Positions 7,609 to 14,991 of a stretch of DNA of 27,767 nucleotides are shown in pieces. The stretch comes from a virus: positions 1-27,767 of IMG/VR virus record IMGVR_UViG_3300049596_000905; one strand, given 5' to 3'. Numbering within the stretch: the first letter of the stretch is position 1; each line of letters starts with the position of its first letter. Below the pieces are notes generated by a model. The model was given only the letters and a program-made list of their open reading frames with translations. It ran no database searches and was not told the DNA's origin. The translations under genes were made by a program, and so were the position numbers.

Positions 7609-7638
7609 CAAAAGTAATATAAATAATTGGATGGACAA
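7609..7638 (-). promoter_or_regulatory. Host-type promoter for clp
   Basis: Read on the minus strand: TTG (7638-7636), 19 bases, then TACTTTTG (7616-7609), matching TTG-N19-TAnnTTTG. Transcription should start near 7603, giving a leader of about 50 bases before the ATG at 7553, unlike the near-leaderless plus-strand examples. Confidence 0.75.
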
Positions 7639-7652
7639 AACAAATTTGAATT

Positions 7653-7665
7653 ATATTTATAAATA
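7653..7665 (+). promoter_or_regulatory. Late promoter motif overlapping an annotated ATG
   Basis: ATATTTATAAATA, identical to the copy at 1927-1939. Its last base is the A of the ATG at 7665. If transcription starts downstream of the box as in T4, that ATG cannot be used from this promoter. Confidence 0.55.
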
Positions 7666-8006
7666 TGGAAAAGAAATCTGCTTGGAAACAATATATGGAT
7701 ACGATTCATCCGGAATCTGAATTAGCTAATCTTTATAGAAAACTTCGTCACGCATTCCAAAGAGAGGGTTGGACTCAAAAAGATTTGGAAAGAGCCCCGT
7801 ATTATCCACAGGATATTATGAATTATTATCAGAAAATATCGTCTTTAATAAAAGATTTAAGAAGTGAATTAACATCCTATTTTGGTAATATTGACAATGA
7901 AGAGTTTGATGATTATCTTATGGATAAATTAAAACAAATAGATTTAGAAATACCTTTAAAAGATGGCAATATTAAAAGAAACAATTCAAGGGGCGAAGAT
8001 TATTAA
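7665..8006 (+). CDS. Unidentified small protein (start uncertain)
   Basis: Up to 113 residues; family not recognised. It appears helical and charged, with W14 or so, Tyr-rich stretches (PYYPQDIMNYYQK) and an acidic C-terminal half. The most upstream ATG (7665) overlaps a perfect late-promoter motif, so the functional start may be ATG 7695 (MDTIHPESELANLY), giving 103 residues and a leader of up to about 25 bases. The 3' end overlaps the next gene by 44 bases in another frame, suggesting translational linkage. Confidence 0.7.
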   Translation: MEKKSAWKQYMDTIHPESELANLYRKLRHAFQREGWTQKDLERAPYYPQDIMNYYQKISSLIKDLRSELTSYFGNIDNEEFDDYLMDKLKQIDLEIPLKDGNIKRNNSRGEDY

Positions 8007-8205
8007 TGAAATCCAATCGTCAAATGTTAAGAAAACCGAATACGATACTGAAACTAAAAAGTTAGTAGTTGAGTTTAATAATGGACAAAAATATGAATAT
8101 AATGATGTTCCCCACCAAGTATATACTCAATTCAGAATGGCTGAATCTCAGGGGAAATTCTTCTCTTCAAAAATAGTTAAAACTTATACTCACAAAAAAC
8201 TTTAA
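7963..8205 (+). CDS. KTSC-domain small protein
   Basis: An 80-residue protein. Residues about 20-75 fit the KTSC domain: a strand with TEYDTETKKLVVEF, then YEYNDVPHQVY, then a short helix and SQGKFFSSKI, where the family has [AS]xSxGxFFxxxI. The function of KTSC domains is not well defined; they are common in phages and next to lysyl-tRNA synthetase domains. It starts inside the 3' end of the previous gene. Confidence 0.75.
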   Translation: MAILKETIQGAKIINEIQSSNVKKTEYDTETKKLVVEFNNGQKYEYNDVPHQVYTQFRMAESQGKFFSSKIVKTYTHKKL

Positions 8206-8222
8206 CAATTATAGATATTTAA

Positions 8223-8232
8223 GTATTTATAG
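8223..8232 (+). promoter_or_regulatory. Weak late promoter motif GTATTTATAG
   Basis: TATTTATA core ending five bases before ATG 8236. A second partial copy (GATATTTAAG) lies nine bases upstream. Assigned from similarity to the stronger copies. Confidence 0.35.
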
Positions 8233-8235
8233 TTA

Positions 8236-9015
8236 ATGAGTAATCTTAAAAGTATATTATCCAGCTTTCATTTACAGGACGAACTAAATCCAAAGATTTG
8301 GGAATTACCTAATGAAAGAGCTATGTCTGACCCAAAAGGTCAAACAGAAATAATGAAACCTAAGGTTAGGGAACGTTTATTAGATATCGCTTATGAGTTC
8401 ATCGAATTCTTAGGTGTTGATGTAATTGTTTCAGATGTAGTAATGACAGGTTCGTTGGCAAACTTTAATTGGTCACAATATTCTGATGTTGATTTACACA
8501 TAATTGCCGACTTTGAACAATTCTCCGAAAAAGAACTTCCTTTATATGAAGAACTTTTCAGATTAAAGAAAACATTATTTAATGACAATCACGACATTAA
8601 AATCTATGGTTATGATGTTGAACTTTATGTTCAGAATGATGTTGAAGCTCACTTTAGTAGTGGAGAATATTCTGTTCTATTTAATGAATGGAAAACAAAA
8701 CCAAAAAAAGAAAATATTGAAATTGACACTAACCTAATTAAGACTAAATCCGAACATTGGATGAAAATTATTGATGAGGTTATTGAAGACGCAAAAGAGT
8801 CTCCATTAGAATCAGGTGTTGAGAGTATTGGTAAAGTTAAAGATAAATTAAAAAAATATAGAACTGCCGGACTAGAAGACGGTGGGGAAATGTCTGATGA
8901 AAATTTAGTATTCAAAGTTTTAAGGAGAAATGGTTATATTCAAAAACTATTTGATTTTCAAAATGAATACCAAGATGATAAACTTTCTTTAAAAGAAAAA
9001 TCAATTAATTACTAA
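8236..9015 (+). CDS. Nucleotidyltransferase-fold protein
   Basis: A 259-residue protein with the signature of the minimal nucleotidyltransferase superfamily: GS (G72-S73) followed by SDVDLH (D84, D86), with a candidate third acidic residue in YDVELYV (D127 or E129). It probably transfers a nucleotide to a protein, RNA or small molecule; the substrate cannot be inferred. The C-terminal 120 residues are helical and charged. No partner typical of MNT/HEPN toxin-antitoxin pairs is adjacent. It sits between small accessory genes and the virion cluster. An 8-bp hairpin follows the stop. Confidence 0.75.
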   Translation: MSNLKSILSSFHLQDELNPKIWELPNERAMSDPKGQTEIMKPKVRERLLDIAYEFIEFLGVDVIVSDVVMTGSLANFNWSQYSDVDLHIIADFEQFSEKELPLYEELFRLKKTLFNDNHDIKIYGYDVELYVQNDVEAHFSSGEYSVLFNEWKTKPKKENIEIDTNLIKTKSEHWMKIIDEVIEDAKESPLESGVESIGKVKDKLKKYRTAGLEDGGEMSDENLVFKVLRRNGYIQKLFDFQNEYQDDKLSLKEKSINY

Positions 9016-9024
9016 TAATAACGA

Positions 9025-9049
9025 CAGAATTATAACATTTTTAATTCTG
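9025..9049 (+). other. Hairpin between nucleotidyltransferase and next gene
   Basis: Perfect 8-bp inverted repeat CAGAATTA / TAATTCTG with a nine-base loop. No T tract follows, so it may be a weak terminator or a structure in the leader rather than a classical terminator. Confidence 0.4.
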
Positions 9050-9052
9050 AAC

Positions 9053-9070
9053 ATATTTATATATAAAATA
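9053..9070 (+). promoter_or_regulatory. Late promoter motif ATATTTATATATAAAATA
   Basis: Variant of the late motif, 22 bases before ATG 9093, directly after the hairpin at 9025. It is placed to drive the packed cluster 9093-14971. Confidence 0.45.
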
Positions 9071-9092
9071 ATTCCAAACAAAAACATATAAA

Positions 9093-10451
9093 ATGGGAAA
9101 CAATTTGAAACCGGTAGGTAGTGAAAAACTACAAGGGATGGAAAAAATTCAACGTATTATGGAAATTGCCAGATACAAGGAGAACATTCCAAAACCTATT
9201 AATGAAGATAAATCAACAGAATATACAAAAGTTTTAGCTAATGGTAAAACTTATAGAATTGATAAGGAAAGAAATGGTTATGTCCTTAAAAGTAGTTTAA
9301 CTGAATCTACTGAAGATTTTGATTATATGGAACCAATGAAAAATAGAAAATATTATTCATCATATTCTCAAGCGTTGAAACGTCTTAACTTAGTTGCTAA
9401 AGAAGTTAACGTAAACGAAGGTAGTGAAAAAAATGTAAATTTATTTTATGAAAGTGAAAACGACGCTACTAAGTATATTTTGAAAATGAAAGGTGGAGAA
9501 ACTGACGAACAAGTTGCTCCGGCTCCTGCCCCAGCACCTGCTCCGGCACCCGCTCCGGCACCTGCTCCGGCACCTGCACCTGAGGCGATGCCAGAACCAG
9601 CTCCTGATGATATGGACTTAGATGTTGACACTGAAGAGGATGACAATGAAGAAGTAACATTAAAATCTATTCAAAAATTAACAGGAAAATTAGCTCAAAA
9701 ATTAAGAGCATTCCAAGAAACTGAAGAAGGTCAACAAGAAATGACATCTAAAGATTCAAAATACGTTATTAACTCAGTTTTATCAGCGTTAGATTTAGAT
9801 TCTATTGATGAAGAAGATAAAGAAGAAATTATTAATAAAATCGAAGGTAATGAAGATGAAGGTATGGGTGATTTTAATCCTGATGAAGAAGGTGGTGAAG
9901 AACCTGACTTTGGTGGTGAAGAAGAACCGGTAGCACCTGACGGTGAAATGGGTGAGGGTTATATGTATGATGATGTTGATGATGTTAATCCTGATGATTT
10001 AGATTTTGATTTATCTAAATTTGATTTAGATAATGACGATGAAGATGAATTTGAAGAAATTGATTTTAAACCAAGACATCCAAAACGTAGAAGTTTAAAT
10101 CATCCTGATATTGATTCTAAACACTCAGGTCATCTTGAAGATATGATTGAAGGAATTTTTACAGAATCTAAAGTTGATAAAATCATTGAGGGTTATTTTA
10201 ATATAGACGAAAAAGAAAAACAATTATTAGAATCTAAAAAAAGACAAGCTAAATTAGTTACTGAAAGTAAAAAAGTTAAAATTAATAAAATCAAACAATT
10301 ATCTGAAAGTATTTCTCAAGAAGTTGGTGCTAGAAAATTAATGGAAAAATATCCAAACGCTAAATTGGTTGGAAAAACAAACAAACAAAACTTAGTATTT
10401 GAAATGAATGACGAACAATTAAGAGTTAATACCAAAGGTCAGATTATATAA
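9093..10451 (+). CDS. Acidic Pro/Ala-linker protein, possibly prohead core-related
   Basis: A 452-residue protein not assigned to a family. Order: a basic N-terminal region (1-140); a Pro-Ala linker (about 143-172) made of alternating PA units; a helical block (about 187-235, LTGKLAQKLRAF...); a long Asp/Glu-rich tract (about 240-325); and a Lys-rich helical C-terminus with a short beta-like end. Acidic low-complexity cores next to helical segments recall phage scaffold or core proteins, and the scaffold at 25000 has a similar composition, but there is no specific homology I can show. Several LxE or IxE sites near the N-terminus could be cut by the gp21-like protease. The stop and next start overlap as TAATG, indicating coupled translation. 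Confidence 0.75.
   Translation: MGNNLKPVGSEKLQGMEKIQRIMEIARYKENIPKPINEDKSTEYTKVLANGKTYRIDKERNGYVLKSSLTESTEDFDYMEPMKNRKYYSSYSQALKRLNLVAKEVNVNEGSEKNVNLFYESENDATKYILKMKGGETDEQVAPAPAPAPAPAPAPAPAPAPAPEAMPEPAPDDMDLDVDTEEDDNEEVTLKSIQKLTGKLAQKLRAFQETEEGQQEMTSKDSKYVINSVLSALDLDSIDEEDKEEIINKIEGNEDEGMGDFNPDEEGGEEPDFGGEEEPVAPDGEMGEGYMYDDVDDVNPDDLDFDLSKFDLDNDDEDEFEEIDFKPRHPKRRSLNHPDIDSKHSGHLEDMIEGIFTESKVDKIIEGYFNIDEKEKQLLESKKRQAKLVTESKKVKINKIKQLSESISQEVGARKLMEKYPNAKLVGKTNKQNLVFEMNDEQLRVNTKGQII
9519..9604 (+). repeat. Pro-Ala codon repeat
   Basis: An imperfect run of six-base units (GCTCCG, GCACCT and similar) encodes alternating Ala-Pro. It is a GC-rich island inside an AT-rich gene and gives a long artefactual open frame on the reverse strand. 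Confidence 0.85.
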
Positions 10452-10861
10452 TGAGTTATTTAATATATGTTAATGAATTAGGTCCTAATTACAAAGGCGA
10501 TAACATATATGAATTTATTTTCTCGGATAGTTCGGAAGACGTTTGGGGTGAGGCTTGGGAATCAAAACCATCTAATGGTTATCCTCTTCCACCGGACATA
10601 GAACACATTAAAAAAGTAGGAGTTTTGAAGAATGACCAAATAACAATGTCAGTAATTCAAAACTCTGACTATTTTTCGATGATAGATTCAATGGATGATA
10701 TAATCGCATTATGTTGGGAAAACGAAAGTGAAGACGTAGACTTTACCCGTCAAAAAAGATTGGTTTTCAAGTTTGGAGAAACTGAACAATCAGTCAAAGA
10801 TAAATTATACGAGAGAGATATCGTATTAGTATTTGAAAAAACAGTTGAATATGAACACTAA
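10451..10861 (+). CDS. Unidentified 136-residue protein
   Basis: No family recognised. The sequence begins MSYLIYVNELG and is acidic, with a conserved-looking VWGEAWESKPSNGYPLPP segment and a final strand DIVLVFEKTVEYEH. It is probably a compact alpha/beta protein with no membrane segment. It overlaps the upstream stop by one base and the downstream gene by 11 bases, so it belongs to a translationally coupled virion-assembly operon; by position it may be a head or neck component, but the sequence itself does not show this. Confidence 0.75.
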   Translation: MSYLIYVNELGPNYKGDNIYEFIFSDSSEDVWGEAWESKPSNGYPLPPDIEHIKKVGVLKNDQITMSVIQNSDYFSMIDSMDDIIALCWENESEDVDFTRQKRLVFKFGETEQSVKDKLYERDIVLVFEKTVEYEH

Positions 10862-11789
10862 TCAAAAAAAATTGAAACTAGTAAAAGAAGGGATTAAAGC
10901 CTCTACTCTAAATAAAATGACTGATAGTCAAGTTGATGTATTGTTCAGTAAATTACAAGAACAAGTTACAACTACAACTAAACAAGTTAAAACAATTACG
11001 GTTCCTCAAAATATTGCAAAAAGTACAGGTGCCGACATTGGTAATGTAAATGTTAAAACAGATGAAAATGGAAATGTAGTTGCAACTGAAATGACGGAAG
11101 ATGACACATTAAATGTGGTTCAAGACCCAGATGCTACTGAAGATGGAATGGGTATGTTTGAAGAAAAAGAAATTGACGAAAAATTTGAATCAAAAAAACA
11201 ACAAAAACTATTTTTCGCTAAATGTGGCGATGGAAAAACAAAAGAGCAAAAAAAATGGTGTAAAATGGCTGATGAATTCGCAAAAGATACTAACTTTGCC
11301 AAACTTCCTGAAAAGAAAATAGAAACAAAAGAGAATTATCAAGATATGATTAGTGGAGCGTTAAATAAAATCGCTCAAGCTAAACTAACTCAAATAAAAC
11401 CAACTGTTACTATGGGAGAAAGTAAAATTGAAAAAGAAATTATGAGACTCGTAGAAAAACACATTACACCAAAAATGTCTAAAAAAGATTTTAATAATCT
11501 TTTAGAAGGTGACACAAAAACTGCTCCGGCAAAACCAAAAGTAAAACCTGGTACAACTCCAAAACACCCATTCAAACCGGACCCAAATAAAAAAGGAGCT
11601 CCAAAAGCAATGAAAAAAGAAGTTGGTGAAGGTACTGAAGTTGCTCCGGCAAAACCAAAAGTTAGTCCTGGTACAACACCAAAACATCCTTTTGCTCCGG
11701 ACCCTAGTAAACAAGGTGCTCCAAAAGCGATTAAAAGAGAATTACCAAGTTTTTTAAAATTTAATCAGTTAGGTCTTAATACAAAATAG
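10851..11789 (+). CDS. Lys-rich protein with 40-residue C-terminal repeats
   Basis: 312 residues from ATG 10851 (an in-frame TTG at 10833 is less likely). Family not recognised. The N-terminus is basic and helical and reaches KLQEQ at residues 34-38, an LxE-Q site like those ending the tags of the internal proteins, so processing by the prohead protease is possible. A middle region carries a short Cys-containing block (AKCGDGKTKEQKKWCKMA). The C-terminus holds two copies of a 40-residue Lys/Pro-rich unit containing APAKPKV, PGTTPKHPF and GAPKA, probably disordered and able to bind DNA or other acidic partners. A packaged, DNA-associated role is speculative. Confidence 0.75.
   Translation: MNTNQKKLKLVKEGIKASTLNKMTDSQVDVLFSKLQEQVTTTTKQVKTITVPQNIAKSTGADIGNVNVKTDENGNVVATEMTEDDTLNVVQDPDATEDGMGMFEEKEIDEKFESKKQQKLFFAKCGDGKTKEQKKWCKMADEFAKDTNFAKLPEKKIETKENYQDMISGALNKIAQAKLTQIKPTVTMGESKIEKEIMRLVEKHITPKMSKKDFNNLLEGDTKTAPAKPKVKPGTTPKHPFKPDPNKKGAPKAMKKEVGEGTEVAPAKPKVSPGTTPKHPFAPDPSKQGAPKAIKRELPSFLKFNQLGLNTK
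11523..11745 (+). repeat. Two direct repeats, period 120 bp
   Basis: GCTCCGGCAAAACCAAAAGT occurs at 11523 and again at 11643. The two units encode the repeated Lys/Pro-rich 40-residue block of the surrounding gene, the second unit slightly shorter. Confidence 0.85.
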
Positions 11790-11791
11790 TT

Positions 11792-13180
11792 ATGAGTGTA
11801 AATTTAAAAATGGAGAAAATTTTGAAAACCAAAGGTGACTTAGATAAAAAATTAGTTAATGAAGGGTTAACAGATAACCAACAGACTATGTTAAACGAAA
11901 TTAATCGTCGTTTAAATGAGGCTCCTGTTAGTTATGATGGTCCTGAAAGAATGGAACCGGGAATTGAAAACCAAATACAACAAAAAAGAACTCCATATGC
12001 GGAACATCCAGCGTTACCTCAAGATGGTGATAGAGATTTTGTGGAAGTAATATCATCTCAACGATTTAAAGACTCTGTAGATAAAGTAAGAAGATTTTTA
12101 GGTGATACAACACCAATACAAGGAGATAATCCAATGATGGGACTTATGAGTTCTGTAATGAATAGTTTACAACAAATTAAAAGAGTTGAAGTTCAAAACA
12201 AAGAATATCTTGAAAACTTAGCTGTTGATTTGGTTAAAAAAGAATTAGGTATTCCTGAAGGACAATTACAATTTGATGTTGAATTAGTTAATGGTCCAAT
12301 GGGAGCATCTGAAGGAATGCAAACACAACCTGAACAACCGGATGAAGAAGATGTAGAAGAGGCGTTTAAAGAAAGTGAGGAACACCAAGAAGAAATAGAA
12401 GACTTTATGGATTCTATGGAAAAATTCAATTTAGAGAAAGCAAAAAGAAGAATGATTAATTCATTAGTTCAAGGAGCAGCATTTAAAGGTGGACATATGT
12501 ACACATTAGTTAGTGATGAAATAAATAGATTAAGTCCAAACTTATTAAATTTATACGGTGTAACACAATCACTAATGGAACACTTATATTGGTTATATCC
12601 GGATATGGAAAATATGGCCGGTGGTGGTGGTGGTCAAATGGGACAATCAGAATCAGACCCTGAAACTGACCCACCAACAATTAAAGCAAAAGCATTTACC
12701 TTCCCGTTATTGGTGCACGAGATAGTTAAAGGTATTTATTCATTATATGGTGACCAAGGATTACCAAACGACCCTGTTCAAAGAAGTATGGTTGTTGGGG
12801 CTGAAGATACATTACCAGCAGAAATATGGGATTCAAGATTAGGTCCAATATTTTGGGAAAAATTCAGAGAAGCTTGGCCTGACAAATTATATGAAGATGA
12901 CCAAAGACACCTTCAACAATATTTATTTATGAAATTGTCTCAATTAGAGGCGAAAGATTTTATGGTATTAGCAAAAGCTATTATAGCCGATAAACCAGAA
13001 GCAAAAGAGGTAATAAATAGAATGGTTAACGAAATCGTTGAAATCCTTAAAAAACACGACTACGAATCAAAAATGTCTGATGACAATGATGATGAAGATG
13101 AAAGTGAAAATTATGGAGATTACGGATTTGATGACTTAGATGACTTAGATGATATTGATTTATCTGCGTTAGGGTTCTAA
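11792..13180 (+). CDS. Unidentified 462-residue virion-cluster protein
   Basis: No family recognised. It has a helical N-terminus with RRLNEAPV (possible LNE processing site at 41-43), a Met/Gln-rich central region, a long acidic helical segment (EEDVEEAFKESEEHQEEIED), a more globular region rich in aromatic residues (VTQSLMEHLYWLYPDMEN; IKGIYSLYGDQG-like stretch) and a strongly acidic tail (DDNDDEDESENYGDYGFDD...). It lies two bases after the preceding stop and 21 before the terminase start, where T4 has the small terminase gene 16. At 462 residues it is far larger than gp16, so that identification is not made. Confidence 0.75.
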   Translation: MSVNLKMEKILKTKGDLDKKLVNEGLTDNQQTMLNEINRRLNEAPVSYDGPERMEPGIENQIQQKRTPYAEHPALPQDGDRDFVEVISSQRFKDSVDKVRRFLGDTTPIQGDNPMMGLMSSVMNSLQQIKRVEVQNKEYLENLAVDLVKKELGIPEGQLQFDVELVNGPMGASEGMQTQPEQPDEEDVEEAFKESEEHQEEIEDFMDSMEKFNLEKAKRRMINSLVQGAAFKGGHMYTLVSDEINRLSPNLLNLYGVTQSLMEHLYWLYPDMENMAGGGGGQMGQSESDPETDPPTIKAKAFTFPLLVHEIVKGIYSLYGDQGLPNDPVQRSMVVGAEDTLPAEIWDSRLGPIFWEKFREAWPDKLYEDDQRHLQQYLFMKLSQLEAKDFMVLAKAIIADKPEAKEVINRMVNEIVEILKKHDYESKMSDDNDDEDESENYGDYGFDDLDDLDDIDLSALGF

Positions 13181-13201
13181 AAATTACCGACAACAGTATG
13201 T

Positions 13202-14971
13202 ATGTCGAACTTAACAAGAGAACAAGTATTAATAGAATACGTAAAATGTAGTAGAGATATTGAATACGCACTTAAAACGTATTTAGAAACTTATGATAAC
13301 ACCGTTAAAAAATATGTTCCTTTAGAACTTTTTCCGGACCAGTTAACATTACTTAATGACTACGAAGAATACAATGAGAACATAGCATTAAAATATAGAC
13401 AAGCCGGGGTATCAACAGTTACCGCGGCTTGGATGTCTAAAAAACTTGTATTCGCAAGAAAAGAAACTCCTGAAAAAATATTGATTATTGCCAACAAGTT
13501 GGATACATCATTGGAGATGGCTAACAAAATAAAATCCTTTGTTGGACAATGGCCGTCTTGGACAGGTGTGGATTTTGATAAAGCTAAAAATTCCCAAAGA
13601 CATTATAAATTAACAAATGGATGTGAGGTTAAAGCTGTTGCAACATCTAAAGATGCCTTGCGTGGATTTACACCTACCATACTTGTATTTGATGAGGCGG
13701 CGTTTATTGAAGCCGATAGTGACTTTTGGTCTGCCTGTATGGCGTCCCTATCTACGGGGGGTAAAGTAATTGTGGTTTCAACACCTAACGGATATGATGC
13801 AATTTACTACGAAATATATGACCAAGCGTTACGTAATATGAATGATTTCAAAATTACGGAAATGTTTTGGTATAGAGACCCTAGATATACAAAAGATTTA
13901 TATTTTGTTAAAACGGACAACATAATTCATTATCTATTAAATAAAGAAGAATATAACCCTAATGATTTTATTGATTGGGGTAGTAAATCATACGACGCCA
14001 GAAACTTTGATGATGTTAAATTATTAATGGCTGACGGATACAAACCTTGTTCATCTTGGTTTGAGGCGATGGTTAAAAAATTAAAATACGATAAACGTAA
14101 AGTATCTCAGGAGTTAGAATGTAACTTCTTAGGTTCCGGAGATAACGTATTTGATTCTCTTATGATGCAAAACATTCGTGAAAATCAAATATTAGAACCA
14201 ACTAACAAATTAATGGGTAACGCTCTTTGGATTTGGAAAGAACCGGTTGTTGGACATAAATACATTATGGGTGTTGACGTTTCTCGTGGGGATTCGGAAG
14301 ATTTTAGTTCATTCCAAATTATTGATTTTGATGAACAAGAACAAGTTGCCGAATATGTTGGTAAATTACCTCCTGATACGATGGCTGAAATTTGTCATAA
14401 ATGGGCTACAATATATTCCTGTTTTGTGGTAATCGATATCACCGGAGGTATGGGAGTTTCAACTTCAAGAAAACTCCAAGAAATGAATTATCGTGATTTA
14501 TATGTTGACGGAATTGATTTATCCAACAAATGGAAATACGACCCAAAAGCAATGGATAAAATTCCCGGAATAAATTTTAATAATAAAAGGGTTCAAATAA
14601 TTGCATCATTTGAAGAGGTGATGAGACATAAATTTAGAATATATAGTTCTCGTTTATATAATGAAATGAACACCTTTGTATATATCAATGGTCGTCCTGA
14701 CCACCAAAAAGGACATCACGATGATTTAATTATGTCACTTGCTATGGCAACTTATGTTGCCGAATCTTCTTTTAGTAAATTAACAAAGGTTACTGAACAA
14801 ACTAAAGCGATGATTAATTCTTGGTCTGTTAATAATAATGAGGCAATTAAAGAAAATATTAATTTTAACCCTGTTATACCACATTATCAAGATAGAATAA
14901 ATCAATTTAATGGACAACAGGCTAGTCGTGAGGATTATCAAAAATATGGATGGTTATTCGGCACAATGTAA
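13202..14971 (+). CDS. terL: Terminase large subunit (T4 gp17-like)
   Basis: A 589-residue packaging motor and nuclease. ATPase part: Walker A-like RQAGVST (66-72), Walker B LVFDEAAF (161-168) with the catalytic Glu, and a coupling-type motif STPNG (193-197). Nuclease part (RNase H fold): GVDVSRGDSEDFSS (D359), VVIDITGG (D412) and HHDDLIMSLA (D507/D508), the three acidic positions expected. Length and order match T4 gp17 (610 residues). It packages concatemeric DNA through the portal encoded at 20479. It follows the coupled cluster 9093-13180; a weak late motif begins in its stop codon. Start at ATG 13202; no Shine-Dalgarno sequence. Confidence 0.96.
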   Translation: MSNLTREQVLIEYVKCSRDIEYALKTYLETYDNTVKKYVPLELFPDQLTLLNDYEEYNENIALKYRQAGVSTVTAAWMSKKLVFARKETPEKILIIANKLDTSLEMANKIKSFVGQWPSWTGVDFDKAKNSQRHYKLTNGCEVKAVATSKDALRGFTPTILVFDEAAFIEADSDFWSACMASLSTGGKVIVVSTPNGYDAIYYEIYDQALRNMNDFKITEMFWYRDPRYTKDLYFVKTDNIIHYLLNKEEYNPNDFIDWGSKSYDARNFDDVKLLMADGYKPCSSWFEAMVKKLKYDKRKVSQELECNFLGSGDNVFDSLMMQNIRENQILEPTNKLMGNALWIWKEPVVGHKYIMGVDVSRGDSEDFSSFQIIDFDEQEQVAEYVGKLPPDTMAEICHKWATIYSCFVVIDITGGMGVSTSRKLQEMNYRDLYVDGIDLSNKWKYDPKAMDKIPGINFNNKRVQIIASFEEVMRHKFRIYSSRLYNEMNTFVYINGRPDHQKGHHDDLIMSLAMATYVAESSFSKLTKVTEQTKAMINSWSVNNNEAIKENINFNPVIPHYQDRINQFNGQQASREDYQKYGWLFGTM

Positions 14972-14980
14972 TATTTATTT
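14971..14980 (+). promoter_or_regulatory. Weak late motif ATATTTATTT
   Basis: Partial match to the late motif, starting in the terminase stop codon and ending 11 bases before ATG 14992. Confidence 0.35.
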
Positions 14981-14991
14981 AAAAAGAATAA

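Noticed and set aside
8236-9015. MNT/HEPN toxin-antitoxin system
   Set aside because: The nucleotidyltransferase motif is present, but no HEPN-type partner (RX4-6H) is encoded next to it, and the protein is longer than minimal MNT antitoxins.
9446-9646. Reverse-strand Gly/Ala-repeat frame
   Set aside because: Artefact of the Pro-Ala codon repeat on the plus strand.
10833-10850. TTG start for the Lys-rich repeat protein
   Set aside because: An ATG six codons later fits the coupled-gene layout; the extra residues have no support.
11792-13180. Small terminase subunit (gp16) assignment by position
   Set aside because: At 462 residues with an acidic tail, it is far larger than known gp16 proteins and shows no DNA-binding helix-turn-helix that I can point to.
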